A stretch of DNA of 13,393 bases from Methanothrix sp. (GTDB lineage: Archaea; Halobacteriota; Methanosarcinia; Methanotrichales; Methanotrichaceae), in the NCBI GenBank assembly GCA_028688175.1, contig JAQTYS010000050.1, positions 1-13,393 of the forward strand, written 5' to 3'. Numbering within the stretch: position 1 is the first letter of the stretch; every line of letters starts with the position of its first letter. Both the position numbers and the translations under genes were made by a program. The notes below the pieces were generated by a model. The model was not told where the DNA came from and ran no database searches. It worked only from the letters and a program-made list of their open reading frames with translations. Positions 1 to 6,725 of the stretch are shown here, piece by piece.

Positions 1-287
1 TCGGCGATACTGTGCGCCGCATTCGTACCCTGGGGAGCACCGCCCTGGAGATGGCTTTGGTCGCCTCAGGACGGCTGGATGCCTTCGTAGATCTGCGTGG
101 TATGATGCGGGTTGTGGATATCGCCGCGGGGAGACTCATACTGGAAGAAGCAGGCGGAATGGTGACAGACTCTGCAGGAGAAGCGTTACATCTGGACGGC
201 AACATGTGGCAGAGAAGGGATTTGATCGGCTCGAACGGCCTCCAGCATGCACAGCTGCTCAAGCTCATAGGTGGTATCTCCCATTAA
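1..287 (+). CDS. suhB: Inositol monophosphatase / fructose-1,6-bisphosphatase family protein (3' part, partial)
   Basis: The C-terminal part of an IMPase-family phosphatase is visible; the 5' end lies outside the window and the reading frame is open from base 3. Recognisable family blocks are the GSTALEMALVASGRLDAF segment followed by the AAGRLILEEAGG block, which in this family carries part of the substrate and metal site. Archaeal members hydrolyse inositol-1-phosphate and often fructose-1,6-bisphosphate, and some act on NADP. The upstream metal-binding motifs are missing because of the window edge, so substrate cannot be judged. A GTG at 12 is internal to the frame and not a true start. 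The stop overlaps the start of the NAD kinase gene by 17 nt, so the two are translationally coupled. This order recalls archaea where the two activities are adjacent or fused. Family sure, exact substrate unsure. Confidence 0.88.
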   Translation, partial: GDTVRRIRTLGSTALEMALVASGRLDAFVDLRGMMRVVDIAAGRLILEEAGGMVTDSAGEALHLDGNMWQRRDLIGSNGLQHAQLLKLIGGISH

Positions 288-1107
288 GATAGGCTTTGTA
301 TCTCGACAGCAGCAGGAATCGATTCATCTGGCACAGATGCTCATCAGCCAAATTGAGAGCGCTGATAAGGGCGTTACTATATTCGTGGATGAGGACCTGG
401 CGCTAAAGCTGGGCAGGCAGGGCACATCTGTCGCGGAGATGGAACGCCAGAAGGTAGACTTCATAGTCTCTGTGGGAGGAGACGGGACGATTCTGCGCAC
501 CATTCACAAGATGGCAGATCCTGCACCTATTTTGGGCATAAACATGGGCACACTGGGCTTTTTGGTGGATGTGGAGCCAAGAGACGCCGTAGAGACGCTC
601 TCCCGCCTGCTGGTGGGCTTTGATGTGGACGCCCGCTCCCGGCTCAAGCTGCTCCTCAACGGGGTATGCCTGCCCCGCGCCACCAATGAGATCGCCTTCA
701 TGACCGCCAGTCCTGCCAAGATGATCGAATTTGAGATCATCGTAGACGGCGCCCTCATGGAAGACTTTCGGGCGGACGGGGTGATCATCGCCACCTCTAC
801 CGGCTCCACTGCTTATGCCATGTCCGCCGGTGGCCCAATCGTTGATCCGCGGGTGGACGCCATTGTGCTGGTTCCCATGGCACCCTTCAAGCTCTCCAGC
901 CGACCCTGGGTGATTCCTGGCGACAGCGTCATTGAGGTTTTGCTCAAGCTGCCGGACAAGGAAGCACTGGTGGTGGTGGACGGCCAGACCTCAACCACTA
1001 TATCCTCCAAGGACACGGTGGTCATAAGCAAGGCCAAGACTCCAGCCAGGTTTGTGAAGGTGGGAAGAGAGGGATTTTACGCCAAGGTGAAAAGCAAGCT
1101 GACATGA
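271..1107 (+). CDS. nadK: NAD kinase (ATP/polyphosphate-NAD kinase)
   Basis: This enzyme phosphorylates NAD to NADP in the cytoplasm. The 278-residue product has the standard family length and motifs: GGDGT at residues 69-73 with the catalytic Asp, NMGTLGF at 91-97, ATNE at 137-140, the second nucleotide-binding block STGSTAYAMSAGGPI from 176, and DGQ at 237-239. The start is taken as GTG at 271, just ahead of the conserved IKIGFV first strand. No good Shine-Dalgarno sequence precedes it, which fits coupling to the overlapping phosphatase gene. Because IMPase-family partners can be NADP phosphatases (the Methanocaldococcus MJ0917 protein fuses the two activities), this pair may set the NAD/NADP balance; that is inference. 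Identification is firm, the exact start less so. Confidence 0.95.
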   Translation: MVSPIKIGFVSRQQQESIHLAQMLISQIESADKGVTIFVDEDLALKLGRQGTSVAEMERQKVDFIVSVGGDGTILRTIHKMADPAPILGINMGTLGFLVDVEPRDAVETLSRLLVGFDVDARSRLKLLLNGVCLPRATNEIAFMTASPAKMIEFEIIVDGALMEDFRADGVIIATSTGSTAYAMSAGGPIVDPRVDAIVLVPMAPFKLSSRPWVIPGDSVIEVLLKLPDKEALVVVDGQTSTTISSKDTVVISKAKTPARFVKVGREGFYAKVKSKLT

Positions 1108-1155
1108 GGCGGGTCTTCAGACGACTGATCCTTCGTTCGTGGCGCATGGCGTGAC

Positions 1156-1893
1156 TTACGCCCATGTTGCTATGTCTAATTTCATGCCTTTGAATAGTAT
1201 GGCCATCGGACTGGATTTTTCCGATACAAATGGCACCTTGACATTAAAACGCAACGATTCTCCCGCCGGGATTGTCTTCAACGTGTCATCTTCTTCACCG
1301 GAATAAACCCATCCGAACTGATCCATCAGGGCAAAGCTTGAACTATTGAATTCAGCGGTCTGGTTGGCGCTGTTGGTGATGCTTAAGTCCAGGTTCCAGT
1401 TACCCTGACGCCACCTCATTCCATTTGGCTCATAGGTTGCCCCGTAGAACCTGAGCGTTTCATTGCGACTTGTGGCTTTTGGCATTCCGGTCCAGTTTAT
1501 GTAGAAGGGATCTGAATGAGTGGGCATGATTCTAAGACGATTTATGATGATATCTTTAGGGACATCGAAAAGGAGCATATCTCTAATCGATCCTTTATAC
1601 CAGGCCTCGGTCGGAAATCCGTGCAGAGTAGATCTGTAGGGGCCGCTGTTGTCATTATATGTATTATTATCATTATCGATCAGCTCTATATCGTATATAT
1701 CAGTATCATTGGCTGATATATCGACATATAATCCGTCGCCATATTCGTATTTCATGACGCCGTAAACTGTCGCATTGACTATTCCATTGCCGCCATACAG
1801 GGGAAAGGCCTGAGCGGAAGACATCAAGATTATTGCCAGAACAAATGCTATAGCCGCTCCAAATAGGCTTCGCCCTTGATTGACCTCTTTCAT
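1156..1893 (-). CDS. Predicted secreted, Asn-glycosylation-sequon-rich protein of unknown function
   Basis: I do not recognise a named family for this 245-residue protein. Residues 10-29 form a hydrophobic signal peptide ending in SSAQA, with likely cleavage before Phe30, so the rest should be outside the membrane. There is no second membrane helix or obvious C-terminal anchor. The mature part holds seven N-x-S/T sequons (Asn 40, 62, 76, 133, 144, 177, 183), as expected of a glycosylated archaeal envelope protein. Residues 73-81 (DNDNNTYND) have the alternating acidic pattern of a calcium-binding loop. The C-terminal 80 residues resemble in style the beta-sandwich DUF4352/telokin-like domains of methanogen surface proteins; this is a by-eye impression. 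The gene is convergent with nadK (48-nt gap) and divergent from the CLC gene. No Shine-Dalgarno precedes the ATG, which suits a leaderless transcript. Confidence 0.75.
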   Translation of the reverse strand: MKEVNQGRSLFGAAIAFVLAIILMSSAQAFPLYGGNGIVNATVYGVMKYEYGDGLYVDISANDTDIYDIELIDNDNNTYNDNSGPYRSTLHGFPTEAWYKGSIRDMLLFDVPKDIIINRLRIMPTHSDPFYINWTGMPKATSRNETLRFYGATYEPNGMRWRQGNWNLDLSITNSANQTAEFNSSSFALMDQFGWVYSGEEDDTLKTIPAGESLRFNVKVPFVSEKSSPMAILFKGMKLDIATWA

Positions 1894-1952
1894 GTGGGGA
1901 ATATTAAGGCCAATTTCTTAAATAGTATTGTATTGCTAATTTTTGAACTAAT
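1894..1952. promoter_or_regulatory. Divergent intergenic promoter with a single central TATA-like element
   Basis: This 59-nt spacer separates two divergently transcribed genes. Near its middle (1918-1925) lies TTAAATAG, which reads CTATTTAA on the other strand, so it looks TATA-like in both directions. It is 25-32 nt from the minus ATG and 28-35 nt from the plus ATG. Archaeal TATA boxes sit about 24-31 nt before the transcription start, so both mRNAs would begin at or within a few bases of their start codons. Neither start has a Shine-Dalgarno sequence. I see no other convincing TATA box here, although AATATT at about 1901-1906 lies too close to the minus start to serve. Confidence 0.55.
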
Positions 1953-3707
1953 ATGAAATCTTCCCTCCATGATTTTTGCGACCTCACCCGCGCAAGCTAT
2001 ACCCGAAAATGGGTTACGCTAAGCATATTGATTGGAATTGCCGCCGGATTAGGCTCGATAGTCTTCTTTTGGTCTTTAACGACAGCCACACAGCTCCTGC
2101 TCGGGTTTGTTGCGGGATATGTTCCTCCCACCTCTACGGGCGAGGGCGCGACTGTTTTTACCGGTGTGGCCAGACCATGGATTCTTCCCATCCTCACGGC
2201 TGCTGGGGGATTGCTAAGCGGGCTTATCGTCTTTCATTTTGCACCGGAGGCTGAAGGTCATGGGACTGATGCTGCGATAGATGCATTCCACAATAAAGGC
2301 GGCGCTATTCGCCGTCGGGTGCCGATTGTTAAAGCCGTGGCATCAGCCATTACCATTGGATCAGGCGGCAGTGCCGGAAGAGAAGGCCCCACCGCTCAAA
2401 TTGCCGCGGGAATTGCCTCTGCCCTGGCAGATCTGTTCCATCTGTCTGATTCCGACCGGCGCATCGCCGTGGCCGCCGGGATTGGTGCCGGGATAGGTTC
2501 AATCTTCAAGGCACCCCTGGGTGGTGCCATCCTCAGCATGGAGGTCCTCTACCGACGTGATTTTGAGTATGAAGCCCTTCTGCCGTCTTTTATCGCATCG
2601 GTCGTGGGTTACAGCATATTCGCTTCCTGGAGTGGATGGGCGCCGGTGTTGGGAAGCGGCATAGTCCCGCCTTTTAGCAGAGCTTATGAGCTGATCTCTT
2701 ACTCTTTGCTCGGCCTGGTCTGCGGACTGGTTGGCATAGTGTACGGACGCAGCTTTTACTACCTGAGAGACCTGTTTAAGAGCGCCGGAATTCCTAACTG
2801 GATAAAGCCCGCCATTGGTGGGCTCATGGTCGGCTTAATTGGCGTCTTCTTGCCACAAGTCCTGGGCACCAGCTATGGCTGGCTGCAGTTTGCCATTAAT
2901 GGCGACTTCATCGCGCTGCCGGCAACGATTATGCTGGCGGTGGTAGTCTTTAAGATCCTGACTACTGGACTTACGATTGGGTCGGGGGGAAGCGGTGGTG
3001 TTTTCGCGCCCGGTTTGGTGATCGGCGGAATGGTGGGTGGCTCTCTTTGGAGTCTGCTCTCTGGCTTTCCGGCAATCACTCCCAGCTCTCCCTCGGCCTT
3101 TGTCATCGTGGGCATGATGGCCCTCTTCGGGGGCATAGCCAAAGTCCCACTGGCAGTTATCATCATGGTAAGCGAGATGACCATGGATTACACCCTCTTA
3201 ATTCCCAGCATGCTGGCCTGCTCCATTGCCTACTTTGTTACTGGGGACAATTACATCTACGAGAAGCAGGTGAGCGTGAGGGCGCAGTCGCCTGCCCATC
3301 GACATGATTACTCTCTTATGCTCCTCAAGTCGCTCAAAGTGAGTGAGGCTATGGTCAGCAATGTACCGATTATCAGTCCCGGATCAACACTCGATGAAGT
3401 CGCGAGAATCCTGGAAAGATATGAGGTCCACGCCGTGCCGGTAGTAGATGGGAATAGGATGGTGGGGATAGTGGCAAAACAGGATGCTTTAAGATGTATC
3501 TGCCAAGATCAGTCGCCAGCCACGGTAACGGACATAATGAGCAGCAAGCTGATAGTAACCCATCCGGATGAATCCCTATTCGACGCCATGAATAAGATGA
3601 TCGTAAATCACATCAGCCAACTACCGGTTGTGGAGAGAAATAATCCCAATCAGATACTTGGCTTGCTGGCTTTGGATGATGTGACCAGAATTCAATGCTC
3701 ATGCTAA
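1953..3707 (+). CDS. CLC-family chloride channel/transporter with C-terminal tandem CBS domains
   Basis: This is a 584-residue membrane protein of the CLC family, moving chloride or other anions across the cytoplasmic membrane. Seen motifs are GHGTD at 102-106 (where the classic family has GSGIP), GSGGSAGREGP with the gating glutamate Glu144, the APLGGAILSMEV segment at 188-198, and GSGGSGGVFAP at 343-353 carrying GxFxP. A Tyr at 434 or 436 probably fills the inner tyrosine position. The site of the proton-coupling glutamate of H+/Cl- antiporters appears to be Val198, as in true CLC channels. About ten to twelve hydrophobic helices span residues 20-430. Two CBS domains (roughly 463-515 and 525-580) suggest gating by adenine nucleotides. 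It starts at ATG 1953 without a Shine-Dalgarno and converges on the H+-ATPase gene 28 nt away. Confidence 0.93.
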   Translation: MKSSLHDFCDLTRASYTRKWVTLSILIGIAAGLGSIVFFWSLTTATQLLLGFVAGYVPPTSTGEGATVFTGVARPWILPILTAAGGLLSGLIVFHFAPEAEGHGTDAAIDAFHNKGGAIRRRVPIVKAVASAITIGSGGSAGREGPTAQIAAGIASALADLFHLSDSDRRIAVAAGIGAGIGSIFKAPLGGAILSMEVLYRRDFEYEALLPSFIASVVGYSIFASWSGWAPVLGSGIVPPFSRAYELISYSLLGLVCGLVGIVYGRSFYYLRDLFKSAGIPNWIKPAIGGLMVGLIGVFLPQVLGTSYGWLQFAINGDFIALPATIMLAVVVFKILTTGLTIGSGGSGGVFAPGLVIGGMVGGSLWSLLSGFPAITPSSPSAFVIVGMMALFGGIAKVPLAVIIMVSEMTMDYTLLIPSMLACSIAYFVTGDNYIYEKQVSVRAQSPAHRHDYSLMLLKSLKVSEAMVSNVPIISPGSTLDEVARILERYEVHAVPVVDGNRMVGIVAKQDALRCICQDQSPATVTDIMSSKLIVTHPDESLFDAMNKMIVNHISQLPVVERNNPNQILGLLALDDVTRIQCSC

Positions 3708-3735
3708 TATTATTTTGACCAATTTGCCCTGACAG
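3708..3735. terminator. Short convergent spacer with a T-rich tract
   Basis: Only 28 nt separate the ends of the CLC and ATPase genes. On the plus strand the CLC stop is followed at once by TATTATTTTG, a T-rich run of the kind that terminates archaeal transcription without a hairpin. A very similar run, ATTATTTTGA, follows the dihydroorotase gene near 13310. On the minus strand there is no comparable tract directly after the ATPase stop, so that transcript may end inside the CLC gene. Assignment rests on base composition only. Confidence 0.35.
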
Positions 3736-6201
3736 CTAAAACTTTTTGACTTCCTTTTCTACAGCTATCGCATCTTTCTCCAGGATAATCATATCTCTTT
3801 CAAACCGTTTAAATAAGAATACTTTGGCGAAGTCCGTCAAAACGAAGGCTACCATGGCATAAGCCCATACGAATAACGCTAGGCTCCAGCCAATAGGGGG
3901 TATGAGCAGGCCATAGACTGCGATAATTGTTGCCACTATCTGAGTGCCTAAAACTGCTGCCAGCAGTATATTGCTCGGCCTGTAGGACCAGAAATGGCCT
4001 TTTGTCCTGGTAATAAATATGAGAAAATGCCCGGCAACAGAGAGCTTGAGGTACATCATTGATTGGAGCACATCCTGGGTGAGGTGCAGAAGGGATATCC
4101 CAATAGAAAAAAATAAAAATGATGATATGGTACCTACCAGGCCCAGAAATGTGGCCATGCCCAGCACAGATGTCATATCCCAACGGCTGGGCTTTTGGGC
4201 ATACATAGCTTTGTCATAGGCTATGGACATGATGGCAAAATCATTAAGCAAAGCCAGCAATACAATCATTATGGCCGTAACCGGATAAAAATTGAAGATG
4301 ACTATTGATAGAGTGATGAAGAACAGCACTCGGATGGTCTCAGCTATGCGGTAAATGGCATAGCTGTTCATGCGCTGGAATATCTTGCGGCTCTCTTCGA
4401 TGGCGTCGATGATGACGGACAGCCCAGGTCTGGTTAGAACTATGGCAGCCGCAGACTTGGCGGCATCGGTTGCTCCCGATACTGCAATTCCTGCGTCGGC
4501 TTTTTTCAAGGCCGGGGCATCGTTTACACCATCACCGGTCATGCCCACGATGTGGCCTCTGGCAGAAAGCAGCTCAACGATCTTAAATTTGTGCTCAGGA
4601 AATACTTGGGCAAAACCGTCTGCCTTTTCGATGATATCGGTGGCCTCTTCATCCGGTTTGTCTATGAAGTTAGATGCGGGAAGGATATTGGTTCCTAGAC
4701 CTACCAGCCGAGCGATCTCTTTAGCTATGGCTACGTGGTCGCCAGTGACCATTTTTATGCGGACACCCAATGACTGAGCTGTTTTGATTGTCTGTGCAGA
4801 ATCTTCTCTGGGCGGATCTTGAAGGGCAATTAGTCCCACATATCTCCAGGCGCCTTTGGAGTTCGTGCCGGCAACGCCCAGAGCCCGGTAGCCCTTCGTG
4901 GCGAATAACTTTACATTTTTGTCAACCGGGGCGTTCTCGGCGCCCTCTGCCACTAATGAGGATATCGCCTGAGGTGCACCTTTGGCTGCCATAAAGCGGC
5001 CTTGTGGCCCATCGATTTCGGCTTGTGTCCTCTTGGAAACTGGATCGAAGGGTTTGAACTTGTCCAACTTGTAGCTGCCTGATTCAATCTGCTCATCTTT
5101 GCTCTTCTTTATGATGGCGATATCTATGAGATCGCCGTTCTCCTCTCGAGAGGCTAAGGTGCCATAGAGCAGCACATCTTTCTTCGTGAAGCCCTCGAAG
5201 GGCACAACCTCTGCCACCGTAATAGCATTCTGGGTTATGGTGCCGGTCTTGTCTGAGCAGAGGACATCCACCCCGGCCATCTCTTCGATGGCTGCCAGCC
5301 TGCTTACAATGGCCTCCTTTTTAGCGAGCTGCATGGCACCTACTGCCATAGTCACAGATAGAACCGCCGGAAGAGCAGCTGGTATGGCAGCCACTATCAG
5401 CACCAGGGCGAACTGCAAAGTATGCAGAAAGCTTTCATGCCTCAGAGTGGCTACTATGAAAACCAGGGTAACCAGGGCTACGGCCAGAATGATCAGATAA
5501 TCTCCAATCTTAACTACTGCTTTCTGAAAGTGGCTCTGGGTCCTTGCCAATTCTACCAGCTTGGCAGTGCGACCGAAGTAGGTATTCATTCCCGTTGCAA
5601 AGACCAGGGCAGTCATCTCTCCCTGACGAACTATTGATCCGGAGAACGCAACCTCCGAGACCTTTTTTTCCACGGGCAACGATTCTCCCGTCAGGGCGGA
5701 TTCGTCTACCTGGAGGAAGTCGCCCTCAATAAGCTTGAGGTCAGCAGGAACAATCTCACCCAAACGGATTCTAACTAGATCACCTGGAACAAGCCTGCTA
5801 GCTGGAAGGGCATTCCATTTTCCGTCTCTAAGAACCCTGGCTGATGGAGCAAGCCTCTTCTTCAAGAGTTCAATGGCATTGTCTGCTTTATGCTCCTGCC
5901 AGAAGCCAACCACACCGTTCATGAGAAGAAGCAAGAAGATAATGGCGAAGTCGTCCCAGCGATTCAATTTTGCAGAAAGAATGGCAGCCGCCTCAATCAT
6001 CCAGGGAATCGTCCCCCAGAAGTAGCCCAGAAATTTTATAAATGGATTGATTTTCTTCTCTATAATTTCATTTGGGCCGTACTGCTGGAGCCTTGCTTCT
6101 GCCTCTGATGCAGAAAGACCTCTCCCGCTCGATGAGAGGCTATCCATCAAATCGGAGACCGATTTCTTCTTGGCTTCATCGGCGCCGGTGATCGGGTTCA
6201 T
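3736..6201 (-). CDS. P-type plasma-membrane-type H+-transporting ATPase (P3A)
   Basis: This pump uses ATP to expel protons and energise the membrane. Counting from an upstream ATG at 6225 (829 codons), key motifs are TGES at 179-182 (actuator domain), PAALP at 282-286 in helix M4, the phosphorylated Asp325 in CSDKTGT, KGAP at 415-418 in the nucleotide domain, MVTGD at 492-496 and GDGVNDAPA from 564. Helix M5 keeps YRIAETIR with Arg632, and M6 keeps LLND with Asp662; both correspond to proton-path residues of plant and fungal pumps. The long autoinhibitory C-terminus of plant enzymes is absent. I chose the ATG at 6201 (821 aa) because GGAGAAGG lies just upstream and the likely TATA box at 6243-6250 is too near the 6225 ATG. 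The gene is divergent from the STAS-like/GAPDH-like pair. The proton specificity is inferred from these motifs. Confidence 0.94.
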   Translation of the reverse strand: MNPITGADEAKKKSVSDLMDSLSSSGRGLSASEAEARLQQYGPNEIIEKKINPFIKFLGYFWGTIPWMIEAAAILSAKLNRWDDFAIIFLLLLMNGVVGFWQEHKADNAIELLKKRLAPSARVLRDGKWNALPASRLVPGDLVRIRLGEIVPADLKLIEGDFLQVDESALTGESLPVEKKVSEVAFSGSIVRQGEMTALVFATGMNTYFGRTAKLVELARTQSHFQKAVVKIGDYLIILAVALVTLVFIVATLRHESFLHTLQFALVLIVAAIPAALPAVLSVTMAVGAMQLAKKEAIVSRLAAIEEMAGVDVLCSDKTGTITQNAITVAEVVPFEGFTKKDVLLYGTLASREENGDLIDIAIIKKSKDEQIESGSYKLDKFKPFDPVSKRTQAEIDGPQGRFMAAKGAPQAISSLVAEGAENAPVDKNVKLFATKGYRALGVAGTNSKGAWRYVGLIALQDPPREDSAQTIKTAQSLGVRIKMVTGDHVAIAKEIARLVGLGTNILPASNFIDKPDEEATDIIEKADGFAQVFPEHKFKIVELLSARGHIVGMTGDGVNDAPALKKADAGIAVSGATDAAKSAAAIVLTRPGLSVIIDAIEESRKIFQRMNSYAIYRIAETIRVLFFITLSIVIFNFYPVTAIMIVLLALLNDFAIMSIAYDKAMYAQKPSRWDMTSVLGMATFLGLVGTISSFLFFSIGISLLHLTQDVLQSMMYLKLSVAGHFLIFITRTKGHFWSYRPSNILLAAVLGTQIVATIIAVYGLLIPPIGWSLALFVWAYAMVAFVLTDFAKVFLFKRFERDMIILEKDAIAVEKEVKKF

Positions 6202-6361
6202 GGTCGTTTCCTTCTCCACAAACATGTAGTTTTAGTTCCAAGTTATATTGAATACTTTTGGTAAGTCGCTGCTATGCATAATGTGGGATTTTTAATCAGC
6301 GATGTCTTTCAACAGAATTAAATAGTTTTGACTATAATAATGATATTAAGAGGGCTGAAGA
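6202..6361. promoter_or_regulatory. Divergent promoter region between the H+-ATPase and the STAS-like gene
   Basis: Plus strand: TTAAATAG at 6318-6325 is the likely TATA box, placing transcription start near 6350, and GAGGG at 6350-6354 is a Shine-Dalgarno 7 nt before the ATG at 6362; the leader would be about ten nt. Minus strand: CAATATAA at 6250-6243 is the best TATA candidate, giving a start near 6220, followed by GGAGAAGG and the ATG at 6201. Unlike the 1894-1952 spacer, each direction has its own box, about 70 nt apart. The remaining middle part (about 6255-6315) shows no clear operator or inverted repeat by eye. Confidence 0.5.
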
Positions 6362-6718
6362 ATGTTTGAAAAATTGGCAGATAGCTCGGGAAATGTAATT
6401 GGATATAGAGCAATTGGGACGATTAATGCATCTGATTACCTAAAGATGGAGCCTGAAGTCAAAGCTTTAGTAGAAAAGGAAGGAAACATACGCATGTTAA
6501 TCGACCTGAGCGAATTTCAGTGGGAGAAGATGGAGGCCTGGTTGCAAGATCTGAAATTTGGATCAGAATTTCGTCATGAGATGCAAAAAATGGCAATAGT
6601 AGGTGATAAGACCTGGGAGAAATGGATGACATATTTGGCCAGACCTTTCTACGCCCGTGACGCCAAATTCTTCCACATTGCAGATATCGACAAGGCCTGG
6701 GCCTGGCTTCGAGAGTGA
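6362..6718 (+). CDS. SpoIIAA-like / STAS-fold domain protein
   Basis: A soluble 118-residue protein resembling the SpoIIAA-like (STAS/SEC14, PF11964) family. The visible pattern is an opening MFEKLADSSGNVIGYRAIG strand pair, a helix around DYLKMEPEVKALVEKEG, the IRMLIDLSEFQW strand in the middle, and the Trp-rich tail ending KAWAWLRE. These proteins are usually single-domain with no known enzyme activity; members are thought to bind lipids or act as regulatory partners. It is the first gene of a two-gene unit, with GAPDH-like coding starting 7 nt after its stop. GAGGG precedes its ATG by 7 nt. The function is unknown; the family call rests on overall pattern and length. Confidence 0.72.
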   Translation: MFEKLADSSGNVIGYRAIGTINASDYLKMEPEVKALVEKEGNIRMLIDLSEFQWEKMEAWLQDLKFGSEFRHEMQKMAIVGDKTWEKWMTYLARPFYARDAKFFHIADIDKAWAWLRE

Positions 6719-6725
6719 TTGTTCT

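Noticed and set aside
271..287. Programmed frameshift fusing the phosphatase and NAD kinase
   Set aside because: No slippery run or stimulatory hairpin is visible in the 17-nt overlap; simple translational coupling explains it.
1113..1122. Short inverted repeat GTCTTCAGAC between nadK and the secreted-protein gene
   Set aside because: The stem is only 4 bp with a 2-base loop, and no T-run follows; too weak to call a terminator.
6202..6225. ATPase start at ATG 6225
   Set aside because: The candidate TATA box is only about 18-25 nt before it, so the mRNA probably begins downstream; the ATG at 6201 has GGAGAAGG upstream.
6657..6725. Upstream in-frame start for the GAPDH-like protein (23 extra residues)
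   Set aside because: It is inside the STAS-like gene, has no ribosome binding site, and adds residues unlike the family's N-terminal strand.
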